Shown here: in pieces, positions 37,097 through 45,082 of the stretch | Position numbering within the stretch: the stretch's first letter is position 1 | Layout of the letters: each line of letters starts with the position of its first letter | The notes under the pieces: model-generated | Database searches by the model: none | Seen by the model: the letters and a program-made list of their open reading frames with translations, nothing else | Told to the model about the DNA's origin: nothing | Assembly (NCBI RefSeq): GCF_004798705.1 | Contig: NZ_CP039290.1 | Coordinates: 3,596,001-3,660,000 of the forward strand | Reading direction: 5' to 3' | Length of the DNA stretch: 64,000 nucleotides | DNA from: Arthrobacter sp. PAMC25564 | GTDB lineage: Bacteria > Actinomycetota > Actinomycetes > Actinomycetales > Micrococcaceae | Position numbers and translations under genes: made by a program

Positions 37097-37987
37097 TCAG
37101 AGGAAAATGTCAGGGACCAGCCGGTCCTCCGGCACCCCGGGGCTGTACGGGGTGAAGTCCGTGACGCCGGCCGCGGCGAGGACCTGCTCATCGGTGTAGA
37201 AGTTCCCGCTCCGGCTGCCCGAATCCGGAACCGCGTTGCTTCCGGTCAGCACGGCGTGGGCCGCGTCGGCCATGATCCCGGAACCACGGGCGCCCTTGAC
37301 GATCATCTCGCCGCCCGGCATGTTCCGGATCGCGGCGGTGTCGACCAGGGTGCAGGGCCAGAGCGAGTTCACCCGGATGCCGTCCTCCTTGAGCTCCTCG
37401 GCCAGCCCCAGGGTGGTCAGGCTCATGCCGTACTTCGCCATGGTGTACGCCAGGTGCAGGCCTGCCCATTTGGGATCCAGGTTCAGCGGTGGGGAGAGCG
37501 TCAGGATCTGCCCGGCGTCGGATTCGCGCAGTGCCGGCAGGGCGAGCTTGGAGAGCAGGAAGGTGCCGCGGACGTTGATGTCCTGCATCAGGTCGTAGCG
37601 CTTCATGTCCACGGCGTCGGTCCTGGACAGGTCGATGGCGGAGGCGTTGTTGATGACGATGTCGATCCCGCCGAAGCGTCCGACGGCGGCGGCAACCGCA
37701 CCGGCGACGTCGTCGTCATCGCGCACATCCCCCACGAGGGGCAGCGCCTCGCCGCCGGCGGCCCGGATCTGTTCGGCAGCGGAGTGGACCGTGCCTTCCA
37801 GCCTGGCGTGCGGCTGGCCGGTCTTGGCCATCAGCACGATGTTGGCGCCGTCCCGGGCCGCCCGGGTGGCGATGGCCAGACCGATCCCCCGGCTGCCGCC
37901 GGAGATGAGGATGGTGCGGCCCCGGAGGGAACCGGCGGGCTGGTACGGGCCTGAGACGGGGCCCGAGGCATCGTTGCTTGAAGTCAT
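37097..37987 (-). CDS. short-chain dehydrogenase/reductase, HSDL2-like
   Basis: 296 residues. The NAD(P) motif ISGGSRGIGLAIA, NNASAI, and the catalytic Tyr-x3-Lys in YTMAKYGMSL are present. The long substrate loop with PPLNLDPKWAG and the WPCTLVDTAAIRN strand are typical of hydroxysteroid-dehydrogenase-like 2 proteins, linked to fatty-acid metabolism in other organisms. The normal C-terminal SCP2 domain of eukaryotic HSDL2 is absent, as in bacterial members. ATG 37987 is probably leaderless. An operator-like palindrome lies over the -35 region, shared with the divergent accD. Confidence 0.87.
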   Translation of the reverse strand: MTSSNDASGPVSGPYQPAGSLRGRTILISGGSRGIGLAIATRAARDGANIVLMAKTGQPHARLEGTVHSAAEQIRAAGGEALPLVGDVRDDDDVAGAVAAAVGRFGGIDIVINNASAIDLSRTDAVDMKRYDLMQDINVRGTFLLSKLALPALRESDAGQILTLSPPLNLDPKWAGLHLAYTMAKYGMSLTTLGLAEELKEDGIRVNSLWPCTLVDTAAIRNMPGGEMIVKGARGSGIMADAAHAVLTGSNAVPDSGSRSGNFYTDEQVLAAAGVTDFTPYSPGVPEDRLVPDIFL

Positions 37988-37993
37988 GAGCAC

Positions 37994-37999
37994 ACTGTA
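37994..37999 (-). promoter_or_regulatory. -10 hexamer of a leaderless promoter for the SDR gene
   Basis: TACAGT on the minus strand stands 6 bases before ATG 37987. Confidence 0.55.
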
Positions 38000-38007
38000 G
38001 CCGACTG

Positions 38008-38027
38008 ATGTTACTCATGGGTAACAT
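38008..38027. promoter_or_regulatory. operator-like palindrome between SDR and accD
   Basis: ATGTTACTCATGGGTAACAT: nine of ten base pairs of the two half-sites match. It covers the expected -35 position of the SDR promoter (-10 at 37994-37999). GTTAC/GTAAC half-sites with this spacing are common for TetR-family repressors of lipid genes; the regulator itself is not identified. Confidence 0.55.
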
Positions 38028-38217
38028 TGTTGGCGGCGAGGAAACGGGGGAAAATTGTAGGTTTTCTACAGCGGCATGGGCCGCCGGCATCACTAGACTT
38101 GCCATCAGGGCCCTGGCGAACGTCCCCGAGTTTTGTGCGGAATCCACTTAAACCGGTGCGCGGTACAGGGCCAGCGACTACCCGTACCACCATCAGCTAC
38201 AGAGCCGGAGACACTCG

Positions 38218-39801
38218 ATGAGCCACGATCTGACCACGACTGCGGGAAAGATTGCAGACTTCCGTGACCGCCAGGTGCGCGCCGAGCAACCCTCCGGACC
38301 GGAAGCCATCGAGAAGCAGCATGCGCGGGGCAAGAACACGGCCCGCGAGCGCATCGACCTGCTGCTCGACGCCGGCTCCTTCGTCGAGTTTGACGCCCTG
38401 GCGGTGCACCGCTCCACGGCCTTCGGGATGGAAAAGAAGAAGCCGCTCGGCGACGGCCTCGTCTCCGGCTACGGCACGGTGGACGGCCGGCCCGTCGCCG
38501 TCTACAGCCAGGACTTCTCGGTCTATGGCGGCTCGCTGAGCCAGGTCAACGGCGAGAAGATCGTCAAGGTCCAAGAGTTCGCGTTGCGCAACGGCTGCCC
38601 CGTGGTGGGCATCCTCGACGGCGGCGGCGCCCGCATCCAGGAAGGCGTCGCCTCGCTGGCCATGTTCGCGGACATCTTCCGCAACAACGTCCACGCCTCC
38701 GGCGTCGTCCCGCAGATCTCCCTCATCATGGGCCCGTCCGCCGGCGGCGCCGCCTACTCCCCCGCGCTGACCGACTATGTGGTGATGGTGGACAAGACCT
38801 CGCACATGTTCATCACCGGCCCGGACGTGATCAAGACCGTCACGGGCGAAGACGTGGACATGGAAACCCTCGGAGGCGCCCGCCAGCACAACTCCACCAC
38901 GGGAACCTCCACCTACCTCGCCTCCGATGAGACCGACGCGATCGAATTCGTCCGCGAACTGCTCGACTTCCTGCCCTCCAACAACCTCGCCGAGGCCCCC
39001 GTGCTCGGTCACGCGCAGGAGCTGGAGCCCGACGACGAGGACCTCGCCCTCGACGCCCTCATCCCGGACTCGGCCAACCAGCCCTATGACATGCGCAAGG
39101 TCATCGAGCAGATCGTGGATGACGCCCACTTCCTGGAGATGCAGTCCCTCTACGCCCCGAACGTGATCATCGGCTACGGCCGGGTCGAGGGCCACACGGT
39201 GGGGATCGTGGCCAACCAGCCCATGCAGTTCGCCGGCACCCTGGACATCGCCGCCTCGGAAAAGGCCGCCCGCTTCGTGCGGCACTGCGACGCCTTCAAC
39301 ATCCCCATCATCACGCTGGTGGATGTGCCGGGCTTCCTGCCGGGCAAGGACCAGGAGTTCCAGGGCATCATCCGCCGCGGCGCCAAACTGCTCTACGCCT
39401 ACGCCGAGGCCACAGTTCCCAAGCTGACCGTGATCACGCGCAAGGCGTATGGCGGGGCGTACATCGTGATGGGTTCCAAGAAGCTCGGCGCGGACCTGAA
39501 CTTCGCCTGGCCCACCGCGCAGATCGGCGTCATGGGCGCCCAGGGCGCGGTCAACATCCTGTACCGCCGCGAGCTCGCGGCCGTGGCGGAGGCCGGCGGC
39601 GATGTCGAGGCCAAGCGCGCCGAGGTCATCCGCCAGTACGAGGAAGAGCTGCTCAACCCGTACCAGGCCGCGCAGTTGGGCTACGTGGACGCCGTCATCG
39701 CCCCGTCCGAAACCCGCGTGCAGATCATCAAGGGCCTGCGCGCCCTGCGGGACAAACGGGCCCCCCTGCCCGCCAAGAAGCACGGGAACATCCCGCTGTG
39801 A
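38218..39801 (+). CDS. accD: acyl-CoA carboxylase beta (carboxyltransferase) subunit
   Basis: 527 residues, the standard length for actinobacterial AccD5/PccB proteins, which transfer carboxyl from carboxybiotin to acetyl- or propionyl-CoA. Both halves of the carboxyltransferase fold are present. The acyl-CoA oxyanion site is in [18 protein letters not shown]; the second half has [35 protein letters not shown] and the biotin-site [10 protein letters not shown]. The epsilon subunit gene overlaps its stop by 4 bases. Substrate preference (propionyl or acetyl) is not readable here. About 230 bases separate it from the divergent SDR gene. Confidence 0.95.
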   Translation: MSHDLTTTAGKIADFRDRQVRAEQPSGPEAIEKQHARGKNTARERIDLLLDAGSFVEFDALAVHRSTAFGMEKKKPLGDGLVSGYGTVDGRPVAVYSQDFSVYGGSLSQVNGEKIVKVQEFALRNGCPVVGILDGGGARIQEGVASLAMFADIFRNNVHASGVVPQISLIMGPSAGGAAYSPALTDYVVMVDKTSHMFITGPDVIKTVTGEDVDMETLGGARQHNSTTGTSTYLASDETDAIEFVRELLDFLPSNNLAEAPVLGHAQELEPDDEDLALDALIPDSANQPYDMRKVIEQIVDDAHFLEMQSLYAPNVIIGYGRVEGHTVGIVANQPMQFAGTLDIAASEKAARFVRHCDAFNIPIITLVDVPGFLPGKDQEFQGIIRRGAKLLYAYAEATVPKLTVITRKAYGGAYIVMGSKKLGADLNFAWPTAQIGVMGAQGAVNILYRRELAAVAEAGGDVEAKRAEVIRQYEEELLNPYQAAQLGYVDAVIAPSETRVQIIKGLRALRDKRAPLPAKKHGNIPL

Positions 39802-40037
39802 TCCCCGCCGATCCGCCGGTGGGACCTGTCGACGCTCCAGACGCACCCGTGCTCGCCGTTGTGAAGGGTGAGCCGACGCCGGAGGAACTGGCCGCGCTGA
39901 CCGCCGTCGTGCTGTCCCTGGGACAGGGGCAACCGGCGGCGCCGGAGAAGCCGAGCGCCCGGCACTGGGTCCGCCGGCAGCAGCTGCGGCTCGCCCCGAA
40001 GCCCGGCCCCGATGCCTGGCGCCGCAGCCGCGGCTGA
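39798..40037 (+). CDS. accE: acyl-CoA carboxylase epsilon subunit
   Basis: 79 residues from GTG 39798, overlapping accD by GTGA. The N-terminal part [24 protein letters not shown] is the AccE/PccE signature, a helix that glues the biotin carboxylase/BCCP subunit to the carboxyltransferase core. The C-terminus ([12 protein letters not shown]) is basic as in relatives. Epsilon subunits are restricted to actinobacteria. The 136 bases after it contain no gene. Confidence 0.93.
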   Translation: MIPADPPVGPVDAPDAPVLAVVKGEPTPEELAALTAVVLSLGQGQPAAPEKPSARHWVRRQQLRLAPKPGPDAWRRSRG

Positions 40038-40161
40038 CGCCCCCTGGAAGGAAAACGCGAAGGACTGCGGCGAAGGAAGACGGCGTAGGAGGACGGCACA
40101 GGAAGGCTGCAACCCACCGCGGAAAAGTTCAGCAACCCTTTCATAACCGCCGGGGCCCGGC

Positions 40162-40167
40162 TAGTCT
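40162..40167 (+). promoter_or_regulatory. -10 hexamer of a leaderless promoter
   Basis: TAGTCT stands exactly 6 bases before GTG 40174. Confidence 0.6.
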
Positions 40168-40173
40168 CGTCGG

Positions 40174-41874
40174 GTGACTACCGAAACCACCGCTTCCGAA
40201 AACACGTCCGGGGTGCGCGCGAAGACCGCCATCGATGCCGTTGCCGATGCCTACACGGACGCCCTGATCCGGCTTAACCCGAGCTTCGCCACCGAGCTCG
40301 GCCTGCCGGGCCACGAGACCGGGTACCAGGACTTCTCCCCTGCGGGCCAGGAGGAATTCGCCGCCGCGGCGCGGGAAGCCCTCGCAGGCCTGGACGGCCT
40401 GGAGCCGGCCGACGACGTCGACGCCGTCACCCTTGATGCCATGCGCGAGCGGCTGGGCCTGAAGCTGGAGATCCACGCCTCCGGCTGGGATCTGGCCGAG
40501 CTGAACAACATCGCCTCCCCGCCGCAGGAGATCCGTGCGATCTTCGACCTGATGCCCACCGACACCGCCGGCCAGTGGGGCCACATCGCCGGCCGGGCGC
40601 ACAACGTCCCCGCCGCGATCGGCGGCTACATCGACTCGCTGCGGGCCGCGAAGGAGGACGGCAAAGTCGCCGCAGCCCGCCAGGTCTCGATCGTGATCGA
40701 GCAGGTCACCAAGTACGCCGCAGGGGACGGCTTTTTCGCGAAGCTCGCGGCCGGCGCCAAGACCGCCGAGGGGCCGCTGTCGCCGGAACTGCAGTCTACG
40801 CTCGACGCCGGTGCTGCCGCCGCGCGTGCCGCCTACTCCCGGCTGGCCGGCTTCCTGGAGTCCGAACTGCTGCCCGTGGCCCCCGCCAAGGACGCCGTCG
40901 GCCGCGAGCGCTATGCCCTTGCCTCCCGCGAGTTCCTGGGCGCCACGGTGGATCTCGAGGAGACCTACGCGTGGGGTGTGCAGGACCTTGACCGCATCGT
41001 CGCCGAGCAGGAACGCGTGGCCGCGCAGATCCGGCCCGGTGCCACGATCGAGGAGGCCAAGGAGATCCTGAACAACGATCCCGCCCGCCGGATCAAGGGC
41101 ACCGACGCCCTGAAGGCCTGGATGCAAGGCCTCTCGGACCGGGCCGTGGCGGACCTCGCGGGCGTCCACTTCGAGATCCCGGACGTCATGAAGAAGCTCG
41201 AATGCCGGATTGCGCCGACGGACGAGGGCGGCATCTACTACACCGGCCCTTCGGACGACTTCAGCCGCCCCGGCCGCATGTGGTGGTCCGTGCCGCCGGG
41301 CGAGGACACCTTCACCACGTGGGCCCAAACCACCACCGTGTTCCACGAGGGCGTCCCCGGCCACCACCTGCAGATTGGCACCGCCACCTACCGCCGGGAA
41401 CTGCTGAACAAGTGGCGCCGCAACGTCTGCTGGACCTCCGGCCATGGCGAGGGCTGGGCGCTGTACGCCGAGAAGCTGATGGCGGAACTGGGCTACCTCA
41501 CGGATCCGGGTGACCACATGGGCATGCTGGATATGCAGCGGATGCGGGCCGCCCGCGTGGTGTTCGACATCGGTGTGCACCTCGAGCTCGAGGTACCCGA
41601 ACGATGGGGCTCGGGGACCTGGACCTCGGAGAAGGGCCTCGGGTTCCTCCGTGCCAACCTCCCGGACAGCGAAGGCCAGCTGCAGTTCGAATTCGTCCGC
41701 TACCTCGGCTGGCCGGGCCAGGCCCCCTCCTACAAGGTGGGCCAGCGGCTGTGGGAGCAGATCCGCGCCGAGCTGGAAACCCGGCCCGGCTTCGAGCTCA
41801 AGGCCTTCCACACCAAGGCCCTGAACATCGGCTCCGTGGGGCTCGACACCCTCAAGCGCGCACTGCTGGGGTAA
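40174..41874 (+). CDS. DUF885 family protein, probable zinc peptidase
   Basis: 566 residues. The metal-binding signature FHEGVPGHHLQIG (His-Glu-x4-Gly-His-His) is intact, with the downstream GHGEGWALYAEKLMAELGY that carries a further Glu ligand. No signal peptide is seen, so the protein is cytoplasmic. DUF885 proteins are thought to be metallopeptidases, but few have known substrates. GTG 40174 is placed as in a leaderless mRNA. It is the first gene of the block that separates accE from maf. Confidence 0.88.
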   Translation: MTTETTASENTSGVRAKTAIDAVADAYTDALIRLNPSFATELGLPGHETGYQDFSPAGQEEFAAAAREALAGLDGLEPADDVDAVTLDAMRERLGLKLEIHASGWDLAELNNIASPPQEIRAIFDLMPTDTAGQWGHIAGRAHNVPAAIGGYIDSLRAAKEDGKVAAARQVSIVIEQVTKYAAGDGFFAKLAAGAKTAEGPLSPELQSTLDAGAAAARAAYSRLAGFLESELLPVAPAKDAVGRERYALASREFLGATVDLEETYAWGVQDLDRIVAEQERVAAQIRPGATIEEAKEILNNDPARRIKGTDALKAWMQGLSDRAVADLAGVHFEIPDVMKKLECRIAPTDEGGIYYTGPSDDFSRPGRMWWSVPPGEDTFTTWAQTTTVFHEGVPGHHLQIGTATYRRELLNKWRRNVCWTSGHGEGWALYAEKLMAELGYLTDPGDHMGMLDMQRMRAARVVFDIGVHLELEVPERWGSGTWTSEKGLGFLRANLPDSEGQLQFEFVRYLGWPGQAPSYKVGQRLWEQIRAELETRPGFELKAFHTKALNIGSVGLDTLKRALLG

Positions 41875-42056
41875 GGCCTCGACCACCCGCCGTGCCGGAG
41901 GTCGGCCCTATCAGCGAGACGCTTGCCACATGCTTGCCGGGAATAACTTCACAAAAGTGCCCAGATCCAGCGATTTTCAGACGATGTGACGATGGCCCGG
42001 GAATTTCCTGGCGTAACGTTCCTCAATATCGAGTGGAAGCTGTATCTTACCCGGCC

Positions 42057-42062
42057 TAGCGT
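42057..42062 (+). promoter_or_regulatory. -10 hexamer of a leaderless promoter
   Basis: TAGCGT stands exactly 6 bases before GTG 42069; there is no Shine-Dalgarno sequence. Confidence 0.55.
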
Positions 42063-42068
42063 GTTCCG

Positions 42069-43511
42069 GTGAGCACTCAGACAAGCACCCCCTCCCGCGC
42101 AGGAAAGCCCGGTTTCCAGCTGCCCAAATGGGCCGGATCGTTCGGTTTCCAGATCATCGCCGCCCTGGTCGTCGGCCTCGGCCTTGGCCTTCTCGCCAAG
42201 TACACCGGCAGCACCAAGGCAAACCCCAACGCCCTCGGCACCACGCTGCAGACCATCGGCTCGAGCTACGTCTCGCTGCTGCAGACTGCCGTCGTCCCCC
42301 TCATCTTCACCGCCGTCGTCAGCTCCATCTCCAACCTCCGCGCAGTCTCCAACGCTGCCCGGCTGGCCTGGAACACGCTGCTCTGGTTCGCGATCAGCTC
42401 GCTGATCGCCGTACTGATCGGCATCGGCCTGGGCGTGCTGCTGCAGCCCGGCGCCAACACCGGCATTTCCCAGCAGGCCAAGTACACCGGCAAGTCCGGT
42501 GACTGGTGGGCCTTCCTGACCGGCCTGTTCCCCAAGAACTTCCTCGGCCTCGGCGCAAGCACCACCGTCACCGACGGCGTCGCCACCACCGCTGTGAGCT
42601 TCAACGTGCTCCAGATCCTGGTGATCGCCATCGCCGTCGGCGTCGCGGCCCTCAAGGCGGGCACAGCCGCCGAGCCGTTCCTGAACCTCAACGCCTCCGC
42701 CCTCGCCGTGATCCAGAGGGTGCTCTGGTGGATCATCCGCATTGCACCGCTCGGTACCGTCGGCCTGATCGGCAACGCAGTCGCCGTCTACGGCTGGGAC
42801 ACCATCGGCTCGCTGGGCAAGTTCACCGTCGCCATCTACATCGGCCTGGCCCTTGTCCTGTTCGTGGTCTACCCCATCCTGATCCGCAGCCACGGCCTGT
42901 CCATCAGGCAGTACTTCTCCGGCGTCTGGCCCGCAGTGCAGCTGGCCTTCGTCTCGCGCTCCTCGATCGGCACCCTGCCGCTGACCCAGCGCGTGACCGA
43001 GCGGAACCTGGGCGTCCCCCGCCCCTACGCCTCCTTCTCGGTGCCGCTGGGCGCCACCACCAAGATGGACGGTTGCGCCGCGATCTACCCGTCCATCGCA
43101 GCGATCTTCGTGGCGCAGTTCTTCGGCATCCAGCTCGACTTTACCCAGTATCTGCTGATCGTTCTCGTCTCCGTGCTCGGCTCGGCCGCGACGGCAGGCA
43201 CCACCGGCGCCGTCGTCATGCTGACCCTGACGCTCTCAACGTTGGGACTGCCGCTGGCCGGCGTCGGCCTGCTGCTGGCGATCGACCCGATTCTGGACAT
43301 GGGCCGCACCGCCGTCAACGTGGCCGGGCAGGCGCTCGTCCCGGCTATCGTGGCCAAGCGCCAGGGCATGCTGGACGAGGTGCTCTACAACGCACCGCGC
43401 AACGGTGATCCGTTCGCGGACGACGTCGACGCCGCCGCCGTCGACCCTTCCGCTGCCGCTGCTTCCGCGGCGCCCCAGGAAAGCCGCGAACTGGCCGGTG
43501 CCAAAGCCTGA
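42069..43511 (+). CDS. dicarboxylate/amino acid:cation symporter (DAACS family)
   Basis: 480 residues with eight hydrophobic segments and two re-entrant loops. Family motifs: AVVPLIFTAVVSSISNL, the serine-rich hairpin loop RSSIGTLPLTQRV, PLGATTKMDGCAAIYPSIA (the N-M-D-G site has K-M-D-G here) and DPILDMGRTAVNVAGQAL. Members take up glutamate, aspartate or C4-dicarboxylates with Na+ or H+. The C-terminal tail after residue 445 is Ala-rich. A strong terminator follows at 43539. Confidence 0.92.
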   Translation: MSTQTSTPSRAGKPGFQLPKWAGSFGFQIIAALVVGLGLGLLAKYTGSTKANPNALGTTLQTIGSSYVSLLQTAVVPLIFTAVVSSISNLRAVSNAARLAWNTLLWFAISSLIAVLIGIGLGVLLQPGANTGISQQAKYTGKSGDWWAFLTGLFPKNFLGLGASTTVTDGVATTAVSFNVLQILVIAIAVGVAALKAGTAAEPFLNLNASALAVIQRVLWWIIRIAPLGTVGLIGNAVAVYGWDTIGSLGKFTVAIYIGLALVLFVVYPILIRSHGLSIRQYFSGVWPAVQLAFVSRSSIGTLPLTQRVTERNLGVPRPYASFSVPLGATTKMDGCAAIYPSIAAIFVAQFFGIQLDFTQYLLIVLVSVLGSAATAGTTGAVVMLTLTLSTLGLPLAGVGLLLAIDPILDMGRTAVNVAGQALVPAIVAKRQGMLDEVLYNAPRNGDPFADDVDAAAVDPSAAAASAAPQESRELAGAKA

Positions 43512-43538
43512 CCTCGCTGCGAAACAGTAGCGTTACGC

Positions 43539-43575
43539 CGAAGAAGTCCCCGGGAATCTCCCGGGGACTTCTTCG
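43539..43575. terminator. bidirectional hairpin terminator
   Basis: CGAAGAAGTCCCCGGG pairs perfectly with CCCGGGGACTTCTTCG around a 5-base loop. It lies between the stops of the DAACS gene and the convergent secreted-protein gene. Confidence 0.85.
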
Positions 43576-43596
43576 TTAAGCTGCGTTTCGCGTTGG

Positions 43597-44151
43597 TCAG
43601 CGGCGGCCGCCGATCACGCCCTTTTCGGCAGCCTTGGTGACGGCGTCCGCCTCAGCCTGGGTCAGGGTGCCGTCCTTGACGGCCTGGTCCAGCCGGGGCT
43701 TCAGCGCTGCGGCGTGGTCAGTCTGCGCCTGCGTGCGGAGTTCGTCGAGGGCCGCGGTGACCTTTGATTCGTCAATGCCGAGCGACTTCGCCAGGGACGC
43801 GGCCAAGGCCTTCTCCGTTGCGGCACGGTCCGGCTTCTGCCCGTCGTTACTACCGTCGGCCGGCGGGGTGGCCGGCTTGTTGGCCTGCCGGAAGGCCTTC
43901 AGCGCGTCGGCGACCTTGGACTCGTCGATGCCCAGCTTGGCAGCGAGTTCTTTGGCTCGCTCCCCCATTCCCAGGCCGCCGTGGCGTCCGCGCATGCCGT
44001 GGCCGCCGTCCTGGGCGCCCGCCTGGGCGCTCGAGCTGGGCGTAGGTGCGGGAGTCGTCGTTGCGGATGCCATTCCGGCGACTCCGAGCCCGGCTCCGAG
44101 GGCCAGGGCCCCGGCCCCCAAGCCGAGGGCGATCTTCTTCCTGCGTGACAT
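43597..44151 (-). CDS. secreted protein with two LGIDESKV repeats, function unknown
   Basis: 184 residues from ATG 44151 (AGGAG upstream). A signal peptide is clear: basic MSRRKK, a Gly/Ala-rich hydrophobic core to about residue 28, and an Ala-x-Ala type cleavage site (ASA). The mature part has two similar segments, AAKLGIDESKVADALKAF (about 71-87) and AKSLGIDESKVTAALDEL (about 122-138), separated by a Pro-rich linker, then a helical C-terminus (LDQAVKDGTLTQAEADAV). Similar repeats occur in other small actinobacterial exported proteins. No function can be given. Confidence 0.82.
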   Translation of the reverse strand: MSRRKKIALGLGAGALALGAGLGVAGMASATTTPAPTPSSSAQAGAQDGGHGMRGRHGGLGMGERAKELAAKLGIDESKVADALKAFRQANKPATPPADGSNDGQKPDRAATEKALAASLAKSLGIDESKVTAALDELRTQAQTDHAAALKPRLDQAVKDGTLTQAEADAVTKAAEKGVIGGRR

Positions 44152-44319
44152 GTGTTTCTCCTGGATCTGCCGTGCGGTGACGGCGCTGTGGCTGGCGGTC
44201 TTCCCGGGGAGTCCATATTTCAAGACCACTCCTAGTTTGCCGCCGCAGCATCACAAATGGCTGTTTCCCACCTTTCAGCTTCCTGTGAATCCTGCTGGCG
44301 CCGCCACAGCAACGGATAC

Positions 44320-44349
44320 TTGCCCGGAGTGCAAAGATGCACGTAGTGT
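44320..44349 (+). promoter_or_regulatory. tetR promoter with operator-like palindrome in the spacer
   Basis: TTGCCC (44320-44325) and TAGTGT (44344-44349) are separated by 18 bases; GTG 44356 follows after 6 bases, so the mRNA is probably leaderless. GTGCAAAGATGCAC (44329-44342) is a perfect 5-base inverted repeat with a 4-base spacer between the two hexamers. That fits self-repression by the TetR protein. Confidence 0.55.
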
Positions 44350-44355
44350 AAGCGC

Positions 44356-45081
44356 GTGCCCCCCGCGATATCCGACAGCCCCCCGGCGCCCCCGCCAACC
44401 CGCCGCGAACTCAACAAGGCGGCCACCCGCCAGGCCATCACGGACGCGGCCCTGGGCTTGCTCCGAGTCAGGGGGCCCGGCAACTTCACTGTCGAGGACA
44501 TCGCCGACGCCGCGGGGATCTCCCGCCGGACTTTCTTCAACTACTTCGGCAGCACCGAAGCGGCCCTCGCCTCGGTGACCTTCGGCTTCCTGGACACCGC
44601 GCTCCAGCAGTTCCGGCTGCGCCCGCCCGGCGAACCCATCCTGGAATCGGCCCGGGCAGCCCTTGTCCAGCTGGCCGACCCCATGACCGTCGCACCCGTG
44701 GCCGAGCTCTACAGCCTGGGCCAGGCCAACCCGGCGCTCAGCCGTTCCGAGCTGGAGGCCTGGGACCACTGCACCGAACAGATCATCAACGCCGCCCGCG
44801 AACGCTTTGCCAACGGAGCCCGGGACGGAGCCGATGACGGAGCCGCCGGCGGGATCGATGAACTGTACCTCCACGCCCTGGCCGGCTCCGTCATCGCCTG
44901 CGGCAAAGCCGCGCTGGACGTGTGGTTCGCCCGGTGCGGCGGCGACCTCGGCCCCGGCTCCCTCTCCACCCTGCGCCAGCTCCTGATCGATTCCATGAGC
45001 CTGCTCGGCTCCGGTTTCGCCGGCCCGGCAACTGCACCGCCCACCCCGCCCGCAGCCATCCCCTCCCCAGATCGGCACTGA
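44356..45081 (+). CDS. TetR-family repressor paired with the MMPL transporter
   Basis: 241 residues, GTG start. N-terminal helix-turn-helix: ATRQAITDAALGLLRVRG, FTVEDIADAAGISRRTFFNYFGSTEAAL. The C-terminal ligand domain is variable, with an acidic/Gly-rich stretch near 155-165. It ends one base before the MMPL start, so both are one transcript. Such TetR/MMPL pairs generally respond to a compound or lipid exported by the transporter; the ligand is unknown. Confidence 0.92.
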   Translation: MPPAISDSPPAPPPTRRELNKAATRQAITDAALGLLRVRGPGNFTVEDIADAAGISRRTFFNYFGSTEAALASVTFGFLDTALQQFRLRPPGEPILESARAALVQLADPMTVAPVAELYSLGQANPALSRSELEAWDHCTEQIINAARERFANGARDGADDGAAGGIDELYLHALAGSVIACGKAALDVWFARCGGDLGPGSLSTLRQLLIDSMSLLGSGFAGPATAPPTPPAAIPSPDRH

Positions 45082-45082
45082 C

